5,595 nucleotides of DNA from JBMNNU01 sp050942695 (GCA_050942695.1 JBMNNU010000215.1:1-5595); one strand, 5' to 3'. Positions 1 through 5,367 are shown, counted from the first letter of the stretch. The notes: a model not told the origin generated them from the letters alone. A program made the numbers and translations.

Positions 1-863
1 TGGAATCCTTCTTCTTGAGCACGGGACCATGGATCAAGCCAGATATTTACCCTGATCTGAACGTGAGAAAAGAGAAGAAAACAGATATACGCTCCACCTA
101 GAAAGGCGCTTAGCCCTCCCCAAGCATACATTGCCCTGCAACTGGCCATGTACAGCATGGACAAGAACACTCCAAAAAGGAGAAGTGTTGCTCCAAGGTC
201 GCGTTGAGCTATCAAAAGCAGCATCGAGACAGCCCACATCACGACAAACGGACCCAAGTAGGGCAGGGGAGGTAGCTTCAATCCACCCAATCGGCTGGAG
301 CTCCAGGAAAGCAGTTCACGCTTATCATCCAGGTATCCAGTAAGAAAAATGACCAGCAGCAGTTTTAAGATCTCAGACGGCTGGAAATAGTGGCTACCTA
401 TGGGAAGCCACAATCGCGAACCGCTCTGATTGGGATCGACTCCGAACAGGAACGTGGCCGCCACCAAAGCAAAGCCTAGGACGGCGGACGTGTATTTATA
501 GCGTTGAAGGAGAGTCACACTGGGTAGAAAACTGACAGTGACCACTGCCAGGAAAAGCCCGAGGATCACCCAAAATGCTTGACGTAATGCAAGATCCGGG
601 GCCAATCTCGCTACCATCACCAATCCAATAGATGTGAGCATGGCCACTATGGGCAGGAGGATCTGATCAGATCTTGGGCATCTCCACGCTAGGGTAATGT
701 GGGTAGCGATGAGGATAAAGGTTGCCAAGCCCGCCCCTAATAGGTGCTCTTGGCTCACATTATCGGGAAGAGTGATGCCGATGATGCTTAACCCGAGCGC
801 CAGGAAAGCTATGGGTGCCGGAATAAGCGATAGCTCTGTCCACCTCGAATAACGATTAGCCAT
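1..863 (-). CDS. rodA: SEDS-family peptidoglycan glycosyltransferase (RodA/FtsW-like), 3' end beyond the window
   Basis: SEDS proteins polymerise lipid II into glycan strands in the cytoplasmic membrane, working with a class B penicillin-binding protein during elongation (RodA) or division (FtsW). Translating the minus strand gives 287 residues with about nine hydrophobic helices (roughly 13-33, 42-60, 68-86, 94-113, 125-142, 164-178, 203-220, 223-240, 247-268). Family signatures are visible: GSRLWLPIG (148-156), FQPSEILK (160-167), QRDLGATL (220-227) and WLDPW (275-279) in the large extracellular loop. The C-terminal third lies off the window. ATG at 863 is the only usable start: an in-frame TGA lies three codons upstream, and TAATG shares one base with the stop of the preceding FHA gene, implying translational coupling; no Shine-Dalgarno is evident. 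The extra N-terminal helices and the FHA neighbours favour the RodA type found with FhaA/FhaB, but FtsW cannot be excluded. Family assignment is firm, subfamily is inference. Confidence 0.9.
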   Translation of the reverse strand, partial: MANRYSRWTELSLIPAPIAFLALGLSIIGITLPDNVSQEHLLGAGLATFILIATHITLAWRCPRSDQILLPIVAMLTSIGLVMVARLAPDLALRQAFWVILGLFLAVVTVSFLPSVTLLQRYKYTSAVLGFALVAATFLFGVDPNQSGSRLWLPIGSHYFQPSEILKLLLVIFLTGYLDDKRELLSWSSSRLGGLKLPPLPYLGPFVVMWAVSMLLLIAQRDLGATLLLFGVFLSMLYMASCRAMYAWGGLSAFLGGAYICFLLFSHVQIRVNIWLDPWSRAQEEGF

Positions 864-1303
864 TAGCGATCAGTCGTCAGCTTCAATGTGACCTGGCCGA
901 TAGTCAGGATGTCATCCGGGTACAAGGGTACCTCTCTGTCAACCCTTTCGCCATTTATCCATGTACCGTTCCGGGATCCTAGGTCGGTCAGCCACCATTT
1001 TTCGTCTCGATAGACCAGTTTTGCATGGTTAGATGACACGAAGGGATCAGCCAGGATTATCGTGTTGGAGGATGCTCGCCCGATGGTTGCCTCCCTTGGA
1101 AGGGTGAAAGCGAACCCGGTTTTGAAAGATGTTCCTCCGCCTTCGATAACCAAAAGCTCCCCTTTTGGCCGATCCTCGGCGATTCCTTCCGCTGCCGGTC
1201 GACGTAGGTCCTTCCAGATGACCATGACCAGTTGCCATAGAAACAGATATATCACCAACAGAAGGGCTAGGCGGAGTATTAGGATGATAATCTCGGCGGT
1301 CAG
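863..1303 (-). CDS. fhaB: Membrane-anchored FHA-domain protein (FhaB/FipA-like)
   Basis: FHA domains bind phosphothreonine peptides, and FhaB-type proteins tether that function to the membrane near cell-wall synthases and PknB-type kinases. From the chosen CTG start the protein has 146 residues: a hydrophobic helix at about 5-30, a short basic/acidic linker, then an FHA domain from about 50 to the C-terminus. The canonical FHA residues are present: GR at 75-76, SSNH at 90-93, and SRNGT at 110-114 followed by W-I-N-G. FhaB homologues are about 150 residues with the same layout. The start is unusual: the first conventional start in frame (TTG at 1258) cuts the helix in half and has no good ribosome site, whereas CTG at 1303 sits 8 bases after GAGGAG and restores a full helix. 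It lies 18 bases after the fhaA-like stop and its own stop overlaps the rodA start by one base, so all three are probably one transcript. FHA identity is certain; the fhaB name rests on architecture and context. Confidence 0.88.
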   Translation of the reverse strand: MTAEIIILILRLALLLVIYLFLWQLVMVIWKDLRRPAAEGIAEDRPKGELLVIEGGGTSFKTGFAFTLPREATIGRASSNTIILADPFVSSNHAKLVYRDEKWWLTDLGSRNGTWINGERVDREVPLYPDDILTIGQVTLKLTTDR

Positions 1304-1311
1304 CTTAGCGG

Positions 1312-1317
1312 CTCCTC
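1312..1317 (-). promoter_or_regulatory. Ribosome binding site GAGGAG selecting a CTG start
   Basis: GAGGAG on the minus strand lies just after the fhaA-like stop codon and 8 bases before CTG at 1303-1301. No ATG, GTG or TTG in the right frame lies at a usable distance from it. It is the main evidence that the fhaB-like protein begins at CTG rather than at TTG 1258. Confidence 0.55.
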
Positions 1318-1321
1318 GCGT

Positions 1322-2110
1322 CTATCTTTCTGGTTGCGGATCGACCAATCGAAAGGTGAAGGTGGTCGTACCAAGGGAGATTACACTGCCATCTGATAGG
1401 GTCTGTCGCGTGATCCTACGGCCATCAGCGAAGCTACCGTTTGTGCTCCCTAGATCCACGACCACGTACTCATTCCCCTCCCGGACGATCTTGGCGTGCT
1501 GCCTGGAAACGTCGCGGGACTCGATGACGATATCGTTGTTAACGGCTCGGCCTAGGTTGGTTTCGCCATGTGAGAGCGGAATCTCCTGGCCGGTCTCGTC
1601 TACGAGCACAGCCTCGCGTGTCTCTATGTTAGGTGTAGGTTGATGGAAGGGGGGCTCCACAATTGCGGCAGGCAGCTCCGCGGTTCCCTCCCAGCCCGGC
1701 TGAAGGTCGCGATCGTCCTCGGTAGCCGGTTTAGCGGGCGTATCGATTAAGGAGCTCTCTACCTTCACCCGCCCCATCCTAACACGCACTTCTCCTGATA
1801 TCAGCTTTACCTGCGGCGGCGACAACAGCTTGAGCCCATGGCGGGACGCAAACCCTGTGAGGTAATTTTCTAGCTCACGTTCCAGGCTGCTTTGGAAGCT
1901 AGCTAACGAGGCCAGATCATCAGGATGAAGGTAGGTCACAAAAAGATTAGGCGCAAGAGGACCTTCAGTGCCCACCATCTGGTTGCGTTCCATTTCGCGG
2001 GCCAGGGCTTTGGCAATCTGCACCGGCTGCAGCTTTGGTTTGAGGATGCGGTTGAAGCTGCCTTCGAGGAGGTTCTCTGCAAGCTTCTCCAGGAACGTCA
2101 CCTCTTTCAT
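1322..2110 (-). CDS. fhaA: FhaA-like protein: DUF3662 domain plus C-terminal FHA domain
   Basis: FhaA-type proteins are cytoplasmic phosphothreonine readers that link PknA/PknB-type kinases to peptidoglycan synthesis; in mycobacteria FhaA binds phosphorylated MviN. The 262-residue product opens with a DUF3662 domain (about 1-117), recognisable from the EGSFNRILKPKLQPVQIAKAL stretch ending near residue 36, AREMERNQ (37-44) and P-N-F-V near 54-58. A polar, Pro/Thr/Asp-rich linker follows (about 118-163). The FHA domain spans about 166-256, with GR at 187-188, SRQH at 202-205 and GSTNGS at 221-226; the last has Ser where Thr is commoner. It is about half the length of mycobacterial FhaA, mainly through a shorter linker. 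ATG at 2110 fits the family start exactly and no Shine-Dalgarno precedes it, while a perfect extended -10 box ends 8 bases upstream, suggesting a leaderless mRNA. It heads the fhaA-fhaB-rodA block. Domain assignment is strong; the interaction partners are inferred from homologues. Confidence 0.9.
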   Translation of the reverse strand: MKEVTFLEKLAENLLEGSFNRILKPKLQPVQIAKALAREMERNQMVGTEGPLAPNLFVTYLHPDDLASLASFQSSLERELENYLTGFASRHGLKLLSPPQVKLISGEVRVRMGRVKVESSLIDTPAKPATEDDRDLQPGWEGTAELPAAIVEPPFHQPTPNIETREAVLVDETGQEIPLSHGETNLGRAVNNDIVIESRDVSRQHAKIVREGNEYVVVDLGSTNGSFADGRRITRQTLSDGSVISLGTTTFTFRLVDPQPER

Positions 2111-2118
2111 AGAAGCCG

Positions 2119-2127
2119 ATTATAGCA
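2119..2127 (-). promoter_or_regulatory. Extended -10 promoter for the fhaA-like gene, probably leaderless
   Basis: The minus strand reads TGCTATAAT, a perfect TATAAT preceded by the TGn extension, so a good -35 box is not essential. The last T lies 8 bases before the ATG at 2110, which puts the expected start of transcription at or within a base or two of the start codon. The intervening CGGCTTCT has no Shine-Dalgarno character. Confidence 0.6.
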
Positions 2128-2140
2128 CAGGAATCCCCCA

Positions 2141-2149
2141 TGTTATAAT
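2141..2149 (+). promoter_or_regulatory. Extended -10 promoter for acpS-nnr
   Basis: TGTTATAAT on the plus strand is a perfect TATAAT with the TGn extension. Expected transcription start is near 2156, giving a leader of about 70 bases before the ATG at 2227. No convincing -35 hexamer is present; that position is occupied by the divergent -10 box. Confidence 0.55.
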
Positions 2150-2170
2150 CGATCAGATCAAAGAGGCAGA

Positions 2171-2193
2171 AGTGAGTAGAGCGTAGTGAGTAG
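2171..2193 (+). repeat. Direct repeat AGTGAGTAG in the acpS leader
   Basis: AGTGAGTAG occurs at 2171-2179 and again at 2185-2193, a 14-base period. A looser copy, AGTGCATAG, lies at 2209-2217 just before the acpS start. Function is unknown; it could be an operator or a chance duplication. Confidence 0.35.
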
Positions 2194-2226
2194 CAAGTTG
2201 TCGTGCAGAGTGCATAGGATGGTTGT

Positions 2227-2628
2227 ATGAGGTCCGCTTCGCGGCGAACAAATGGCGATGATTCGCCACTTCCTAGGTTGGAGACGGGAATCGATATAGT
2301 CGAGATCGACCGTATCGAACATATTATCGACAGGCATGGGCAAGTATTCTTGGACAGGGTGTTTACCGAAGGCGAGCTCCGTCAATGCCGAGGGAAAGCG
2401 CAGTCCTTGGCTGCTCGATTTGCGGCTAAAGAAGCGGCGTTTAAGGTGCTGGGCGCACAGGTGGGCTGGCGACAGGTCGAGGTGATGCGCGAGCCCAGTG
2501 GGAAGCCGAGATTGGTGCTTCACGAACGCGCTAGGGAGAAGGCGATGCAACTCGGTTTGAGAAGTTGGGCTTTAAGCCTCTCCCATTGTGAAAAATACGC
2601 CGTGGCTGTGGTGGTAGCAACCGGCTAG
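2227..2628 (+). CDS. acpS: Holo-[acyl-carrier-protein] synthase (4'-phosphopantetheinyl transferase)
   Basis: AcpS transfers 4'-phosphopantetheine from coenzyme A to the conserved serine of apo-acyl carrier protein in a Mg2+-dependent cytoplasmic reaction required for fatty acid synthesis. From ATG 2227 the product is 133 residues. Signatures are TGIDIVEIDRIE (20-31), with metal-binding Asp23; FLDRVFTEGEL (41-51); AARFAAKEAAFKVLG (62-76), with metal-binding Glu69; and the closing ALSLSHCEKYAVAVVV (115-130). The start is ambiguous. ATG 2227 has an AGGA ribosome site at 2216-2219 but adds a 17-residue basic tail that the family lacks. TTG 2278 gives 116 residues beginning M-E-T-G-I-D, close to the usual 118-126, but has no Shine-Dalgarno and follows two hairpins. 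The gene lies 16 bases before nnr, a common bacterial pairing, and is read from the divergent promoter near 2141. Function is secure. Confidence 0.93.
   Translation: MRSASRRTNGDDSPLPRLETGIDIVEIDRIEHIIDRHGQVFLDRVFTEGELRQCRGKAQSLAARFAAKEAAFKVLGAQVGWRQVEVMREPSGKPRLVLHERAREKAMQLGLRSWALSLSHCEKYAVAVVVATG
2234..2268 (+). other. Two tandem small hairpins at the 5' end of the acpS frame
   Basis: CCGC-TTC-GCGG (2234-2244) and TGGCGA-TGAT-TCGCCA (2253-2268) are perfect short stem-loops lying between the upstream ATG candidate and the TTG candidate of acpS. They encode the non-family N-terminal tail if translation starts at 2227. If it starts at 2278 they are 5' leader structure that could affect initiation. 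Confidence 0.4.
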
Positions 2629-2644
2629 GGAAGGTGTGTCAGGG

Positions 2645-4231
2645 ATGAAAATTGTGACCGTAGAGCAGATGAGAGCGATCGAGCAGGCTTCCGTACGGCT
2701 TGGCGTATCACTGGATCAACTCCAGAGGAACGCCGCAGCAGCCGTCGCACAGCAGATCCAGAGTCTGTTCCCAAGTTGCAAAGGCCCCGCGCTCTTCTTG
2801 ATTGGGAGCGGCAATAACGGTCGAGATGGATTGATAGCTGCCGCACACCTGCTCAGAGATGGGTGGGCTATCCGCGCTTACCTGACGCCGAAGATGGGCT
2901 CAGAGGATATCCTTCGAGAGTTGAAGGAAGGCGGCGCTGCAATACACCAGTACGCGGCGGAAACCGATCTAACGTTGCTGTCTCGTTGGGTCGAAGACTC
3001 ATCCATCATAGTCGATGGGCTGTTGGGGATCGGCATCCGGGGAGCCGTTCGGGATCCTGTCGCGAAGATTATAGACACAGCCAATGAAAAAGCGGCCAAG
3101 TATCAGATACCGGTGGTTGCCGTGGATCTACCCAGTGGGATCGATGCAGATACGGGAGAGATTGCAGGAAGTGCCGTCTGCTGTGATTACACAATCTCTC
3201 TAGGATGCGTCAAAGCTGGCCTCTTGAAGCTGCCCGCTGCCGAATATGTTGGAGAGCTAATACCAGTAGGCATCGGGCTTCCCCAAGATAGCTACAGCAA
3301 TTACACCCTGGATTTGTTGATTGGCGAAGATGTATCCCGTTTACTGCCTGAGAGGCCGCTCGGAGGCCATAAGGGCACTTTCGGGCGAGTGCTGGTCGTT
3401 GCTGGTAGCCGCTCTTTCGTCGGTGCCCCCTACCTCGTAGGAGGCGCTGCCGCGCGGGCCGGTTGCGGGCTTGTGACATTTGCTGTGCCGGAATGGCAGC
3501 GAAACACCCTGGCAGCGCTGCTGCCAGAGGCTACCTACCTACCGCTGATTAGTATGGATGATGTAAAAGCGGCCGAAGCTAATATTCAGGCCATAGTAGA
3601 AGCCCTACCTGATTACCAGGTGTTGGCGATAGGGCCCGGCTTAGGCCAAGGAATCGAGCAGTCCAGGCTGATTACAGGTGTCCTGGCAGCAACTGCTGGC
3701 AGGGAGGATCTCAAAGTCGTCGTCGATGCCGATGGCTTGAATGCACTCGCAGGTGAAGATCAATGGTGGGATAGGTTGGGTTCGGGCTTTGTTCTCACCC
3801 CCCACCCTGGAGAAATGTCCAGGTTGACCGGTCTCTCGATGGCGGAGATCGCAGCCGATCGGTGGAGTGTAGCTTCGGATGCGGCGCGTCGGTGGGGTCA
3901 AACGGTGGTGTTGAAGGGAGCTTTTAGCGTCGTAGCGGATCCTGTGGGATCTATTTGGATTAGCCCTTTTGCCGTTCCGGCACTAGCAACCGCTGGTACA
4001 GGGGATGTGCTAACGGGGATTATTGCGGGGCTGATGGCTCAGGGTGCAAAGCCAACCGATGCTGCTCGAGCGGGCGTGTACCTGCACGCGGCCGCAGCTC
4101 GAAGATCGCTGGCATTAAATGGGGTGGACCGAATCTTGGCTGGGGACTTACTGGCAGAGATACCGGTGGTGATAGCTGAAATGCTAGGAATGCTGGTATG
4201 TGGGAAAAAAAGACCCCGAGAAGATACCTGA
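2645..4231 (+). CDS. nnr: Bifunctional NAD(P)H-hydrate repair enzyme (epimerase + ADP/ATP-dependent dehydratase)
   Basis: Nnr repairs NADHX and NADPHX, the hydrated dead-end forms of NAD(P)H. Its N-terminal YjeF_N domain epimerises the S and R forms and its C-terminal ribokinase-like domain dehydrates the S form using ADP (ATP in some relatives). Numbered from ATG 2645 (528 residues), the epimerase half covers about 1-220, with GSGNNGRDGL (54-63), VDGLLGIG (123-130), VAVDLPSGIDADTG (158-171) and the CVKAGL segment (188-193). The dehydratase half covers about 225-515: GGHKGTFGRVLVVAGS (240-255), AIGPGLG (328-334), VVDADGLNAL (359-368), TPHPGEM (385-391) and AGTGDVLTGIIAGL (450-463), with likely catalytic Asp454. 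Length matches E. coli Nnr (about 515). ATG 2645 is preferred to GTG 2636 because AAGGTG lies 8 bases before it. Oddities: NNGRDG replaces the usual NNGGDG, and the basic C-terminal tail G-K-K-R-P-R-E-D-T is encoded by the arm of a convergent terminator. Co-transcribed with acpS. Confidence 0.94.
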   Translation: MKIVTVEQMRAIEQASVRLGVSLDQLQRNAAAAVAQQIQSLFPSCKGPALFLIGSGNNGRDGLIAAAHLLRDGWAIRAYLTPKMGSEDILRELKEGGAAIHQYAAETDLTLLSRWVEDSSIIVDGLLGIGIRGAVRDPVAKIIDTANEKAAKYQIPVVAVDLPSGIDADTGEIAGSAVCCDYTISLGCVKAGLLKLPAAEYVGELIPVGIGLPQDSYSNYTLDLLIGEDVSRLLPERPLGGHKGTFGRVLVVAGSRSFVGAPYLVGGAAARAGCGLVTFAVPEWQRNTLAALLPEATYLPLISMDDVKAAEANIQAIVEALPDYQVLAIGPGLGQGIEQSRLITGVLAATAGREDLKVVVDADGLNALAGEDQWWDRLGSGFVLTPHPGEMSRLTGLSMAEIAADRWSVASDAARRWGQTVVLKGAFSVVADPVGSIWISPFAVPALATAGTGDVLTGIIAGLMAQGAKPTDAARAGVYLHAAAARRSLALNGVDRILAGDLLAEIPVVIAEMLGMLVCGKKRPREDT

Positions 4232-4270
4232 TCGGGGAGGCAGGCAATCTGCTGATCTTCTCAGGGTCTT
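4204..4270 (-). terminator. Strong rho-independent terminator for the right-hand minus-strand operon
   Basis: Arms 4210-4225 and 4255-4270 are complementary over 16 bases. The single odd pair (4217 with 4263) is C-A in plus-strand RNA but G-U in minus-strand RNA. The minus-strand transcript then runs into seven U (4211-4205), whereas the plus strand has no T-run after the stem. It therefore best suits termination of the ytxH operon. The 29-base loop (4226-4254) can itself fold weakly. The left arm lies inside the nnr coding end and reaches to 4 bases before its stop codon. Confidence 0.8.
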
Positions 4271-4287
4271 AGATGGATTGAAGTTGA

Positions 4288-4674
4288 TTAGGCACTTGTA
4301 CCGGGCTCAGCGGACTCCTCCATTGGGGGTAACTCTGGAGGGACCTCTCCTTTTTCCTTCGCAATTCGGTATTTAGAGATCAGTTCGGCCTTTTTCTGAG
4401 CTGCAGCCTCTCTGCCCTCTTCCATAGCATCTTTTACACGCTCTTTTTGCTCTTCCAGAATTGCTTTCCCCCTGATGAGCAATTCATCGGCTTCTTCACG
4501 CGCTTTTGCGGCAGCTTCCTCGGCTTTCACTTTGAGTTCGATCCCTGTTTCTTTCAAAGTGAATCTGGTCTCTTCGCCACTCTTGGGCGTAAGCAACAGA
4601 GCGGCAGCGGCGCCAACTAGGCCGCCCAGCAGGAACCCTGCGATGAAATCGCTTCCTCTCTCCTCAGGCTTCAT
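4288..4674 (-). CDS. ytxH: YtxH-family membrane-anchored protein
   Basis: YtxH proteins are small, single-pass, envelope-associated proteins; the Bacillus member is a general-stress protein of unknown biochemical role. This one is 128 residues. A transmembrane segment (about 9-29) carries a G-xxx-G-xxx-G helix-packing pattern (G13, G17, G21) and is followed by the family signature LLLTPKSGEETR (26-37). Residues about 40-110 are a highly charged Ala/Glu/Lys-rich stretch, probably a long helix or coiled coil. The tail is Pro/Glu-rich (EVPPELPPMEE, 110-120). ATG at 4674 has an excellent GGAGG 6 bases upstream, and ATGA overlaps the stop of the DUF948-like gene by 4 bases, so the two are translationally coupled. 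It is the last gene before the terminator at 4204-4270. Family call is strong; function is unknown. Confidence 0.85.
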   Translation of the reverse strand: MKPEERGSDFIAGFLLGGLVGAAAALLLTPKSGEETRFTLKETGIELKVKAEEAAAKAREEADELLIRGKAILEEQKERVKDAMEEGREAAAQKKAELISKYRIAKEKGEVPPELPPMEESAEPGTSA

Positions 4675-5030
4675 GTTCGACCTCCACGTCTAAACGAATT
4701 CGGCTCTTTGAAGAGCGCAGCGACGAAGCCCTTGGCTCCGGATACCGCGCTAACTACCTGAACTACGGGAGTTACTACCGTATCGCTGATAAACTCGGCT
4801 GAGCCTTTGACAGTCGTGGCTGTATCGCTTGCCTTCTCGGCAGTTAGCGTTGCGTTAGACAGTATGGTCGCCCCGAGAACGCTGAACTCTTCGGATTTAG
4901 CCCTAAGGAATTTGACCAGTTGGTACACTTTCCAACCGATTAAAATGAGTATCAGCACAAACACGAATGACCCTAAAGCCAAAAGTATGATCGATATGTC
5001 CCTTACGATGGCTATTGGCTCTGGGCTCAT
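4671..5030 (-). CDS. DUF948-like single-pass membrane protein (YtxG-type)
   Basis: The product is 119 residues. A short N-terminus is followed by one strong transmembrane helix (about 13-36), a basic juxtamembrane patch (KVYQLVKFLRAKSEEF, 34-49) and an amphipathic region (about 50-105) with T-V-K-G-S-A-E-F-I-S-D-T-V-V-T-P (73-88), resembling the repeated helical part of DUF948 proteins. The end is basic (F-R-R-G-G-R-T). The frame stays open to an ATG at 5096, but ATG 5030 is preferred: AGGAGG lies 10 bases upstream, and the extra 22 residues look nothing like a family N-terminus and overlap the upstream gene. It is coupled to ytxH by a 4-base overlap, recalling the Bacillus ytxG-ytxH pair. 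DUF948 membership is judged by eye from topology, pattern and neighbour. Biochemical function is unknown; a scaffold or helper in the envelope is inference. Confidence 0.78.
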   Translation of the reverse strand: MSPEPIAIVRDISIILLALGSFVFVLILILIGWKVYQLVKFLRAKSEEFSVLGATILSNATLTAEKASDTATTVKGSAEFISDTVVTPVVQVVSAVSGAKGFVAALFKEPNSFRRGGRT

Positions 5031-5061
5031 AACCCTACTCCCTCCTAGTTTCGCAATGCTA

Positions 5062-5367
5062 TCACAGCCTAAGAGAGCGCGCAACGAAAAGGGCAAACCA
5101 TGTGGTGATCACGGTGGTTGCTACATTGATTTCTCCTATGAAAGGCCCGGATGCCGGCAATTGTTTTCCTATCGTTAGACCAACGATCGACGCGGCGGCT
5201 CCGATGACGAGAAAAGGGAAAAACAGCAATAGGCCGCGGCCGAAGCGAAGATAAAAAATGCATGTATTGATCACTCCCAACAGGCCACCGACGTAGTAGG
5301 AGGGAGGGAATCTATTGAGTGAGGGTTCTATGAAGGTTAAAAAGCGGATAGTGTACTCCTCGATCAC
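5062..5367 (-). CDS. Small three-helix membrane protein of unknown function
   Basis: I do not recognise this family. The 101-residue product has a polar, aromatic N-terminus (about 1-23, with FPPSYYVGG at 20-28) and three probable membrane helices at about 24-40, 45-67 and 78-97, joined by short loops: R-F-G-R (41-44) and KQLPASGPFIGEI (68-80). It ends in a basic R-S-L-R-L. GTG at 5367 is the chosen start because GAGGG (5381-5377) lies 9 bases upstream; TTG at 5373 is in frame but only 3 bases from that site. It ends 31 bases before the DUF948-like gene on the same strand and is probably the first gene of that operon. The phase-consistent ribosome site and hydrophobic pattern support a real gene. 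The role may be linked to the YtxH/DUF948 pair, but that is inference. Confidence 0.7.
   Translation of the reverse strand: MIEEYTIRFLTFIEPSLNRFPPSYYVGGLLGVINTCIFYLRFGRGLLLFFPFLVIGAAASIVGLTIGKQLPASGPFIGEINVATTVITTWFALFVARSLRL

Larger units (their letters stand above)
2118..2150. repeat. Inverted repeat formed by the two divergent -10 boxes
   Basis: GATTATAGCA at 2118-2127 is the reverse complement of TGTTATAATC at 2141-2150 except for one base, with a 13-base centre (2128-2140). Each arm is a perfect extended -10 element for the opposite direction. The -35 zone of each promoter falls on the -10 zone of the other, so two polymerases probably cannot load at once. Confidence 0.65.

Noticed and set aside
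660..673. 14-base perfect palindrome GATCTGATCAGATC inside the SEDS gene
   Set aside because: A palindrome of this length is expected by chance about once in 16 kb, it lies in well-behaved coding sequence, and no partner site with clear function was found.
1062..1643. 193-codon open frame on the plus strand
   Set aside because: It lies antisense to the two FHA genes and crosses their boundary. Its product is rich in Arg and Ser with no recognisable domain, and the opposite-strand proteins are clear family members.
2158..2550. 130-codon open frame on the minus strand opposite acpS
   Set aside because: It runs through the acpS reading frame and the divergent promoter region, has no ribosome site and no family features.
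4226..4254. Possible separate hairpin or RNA element in the terminator loop
   Set aside because: Only 3-4 bp pairings (for example CCTG with CAGG) are available, no more than expected in a GC-rich loop.
5028..5096. Longer start (ATG 5096) for the DUF948-like protein
   Set aside because: The 22 extra residues overlap the upstream gene and have no membrane-protein character. ATG 5030 has a strong AGGAGG site.
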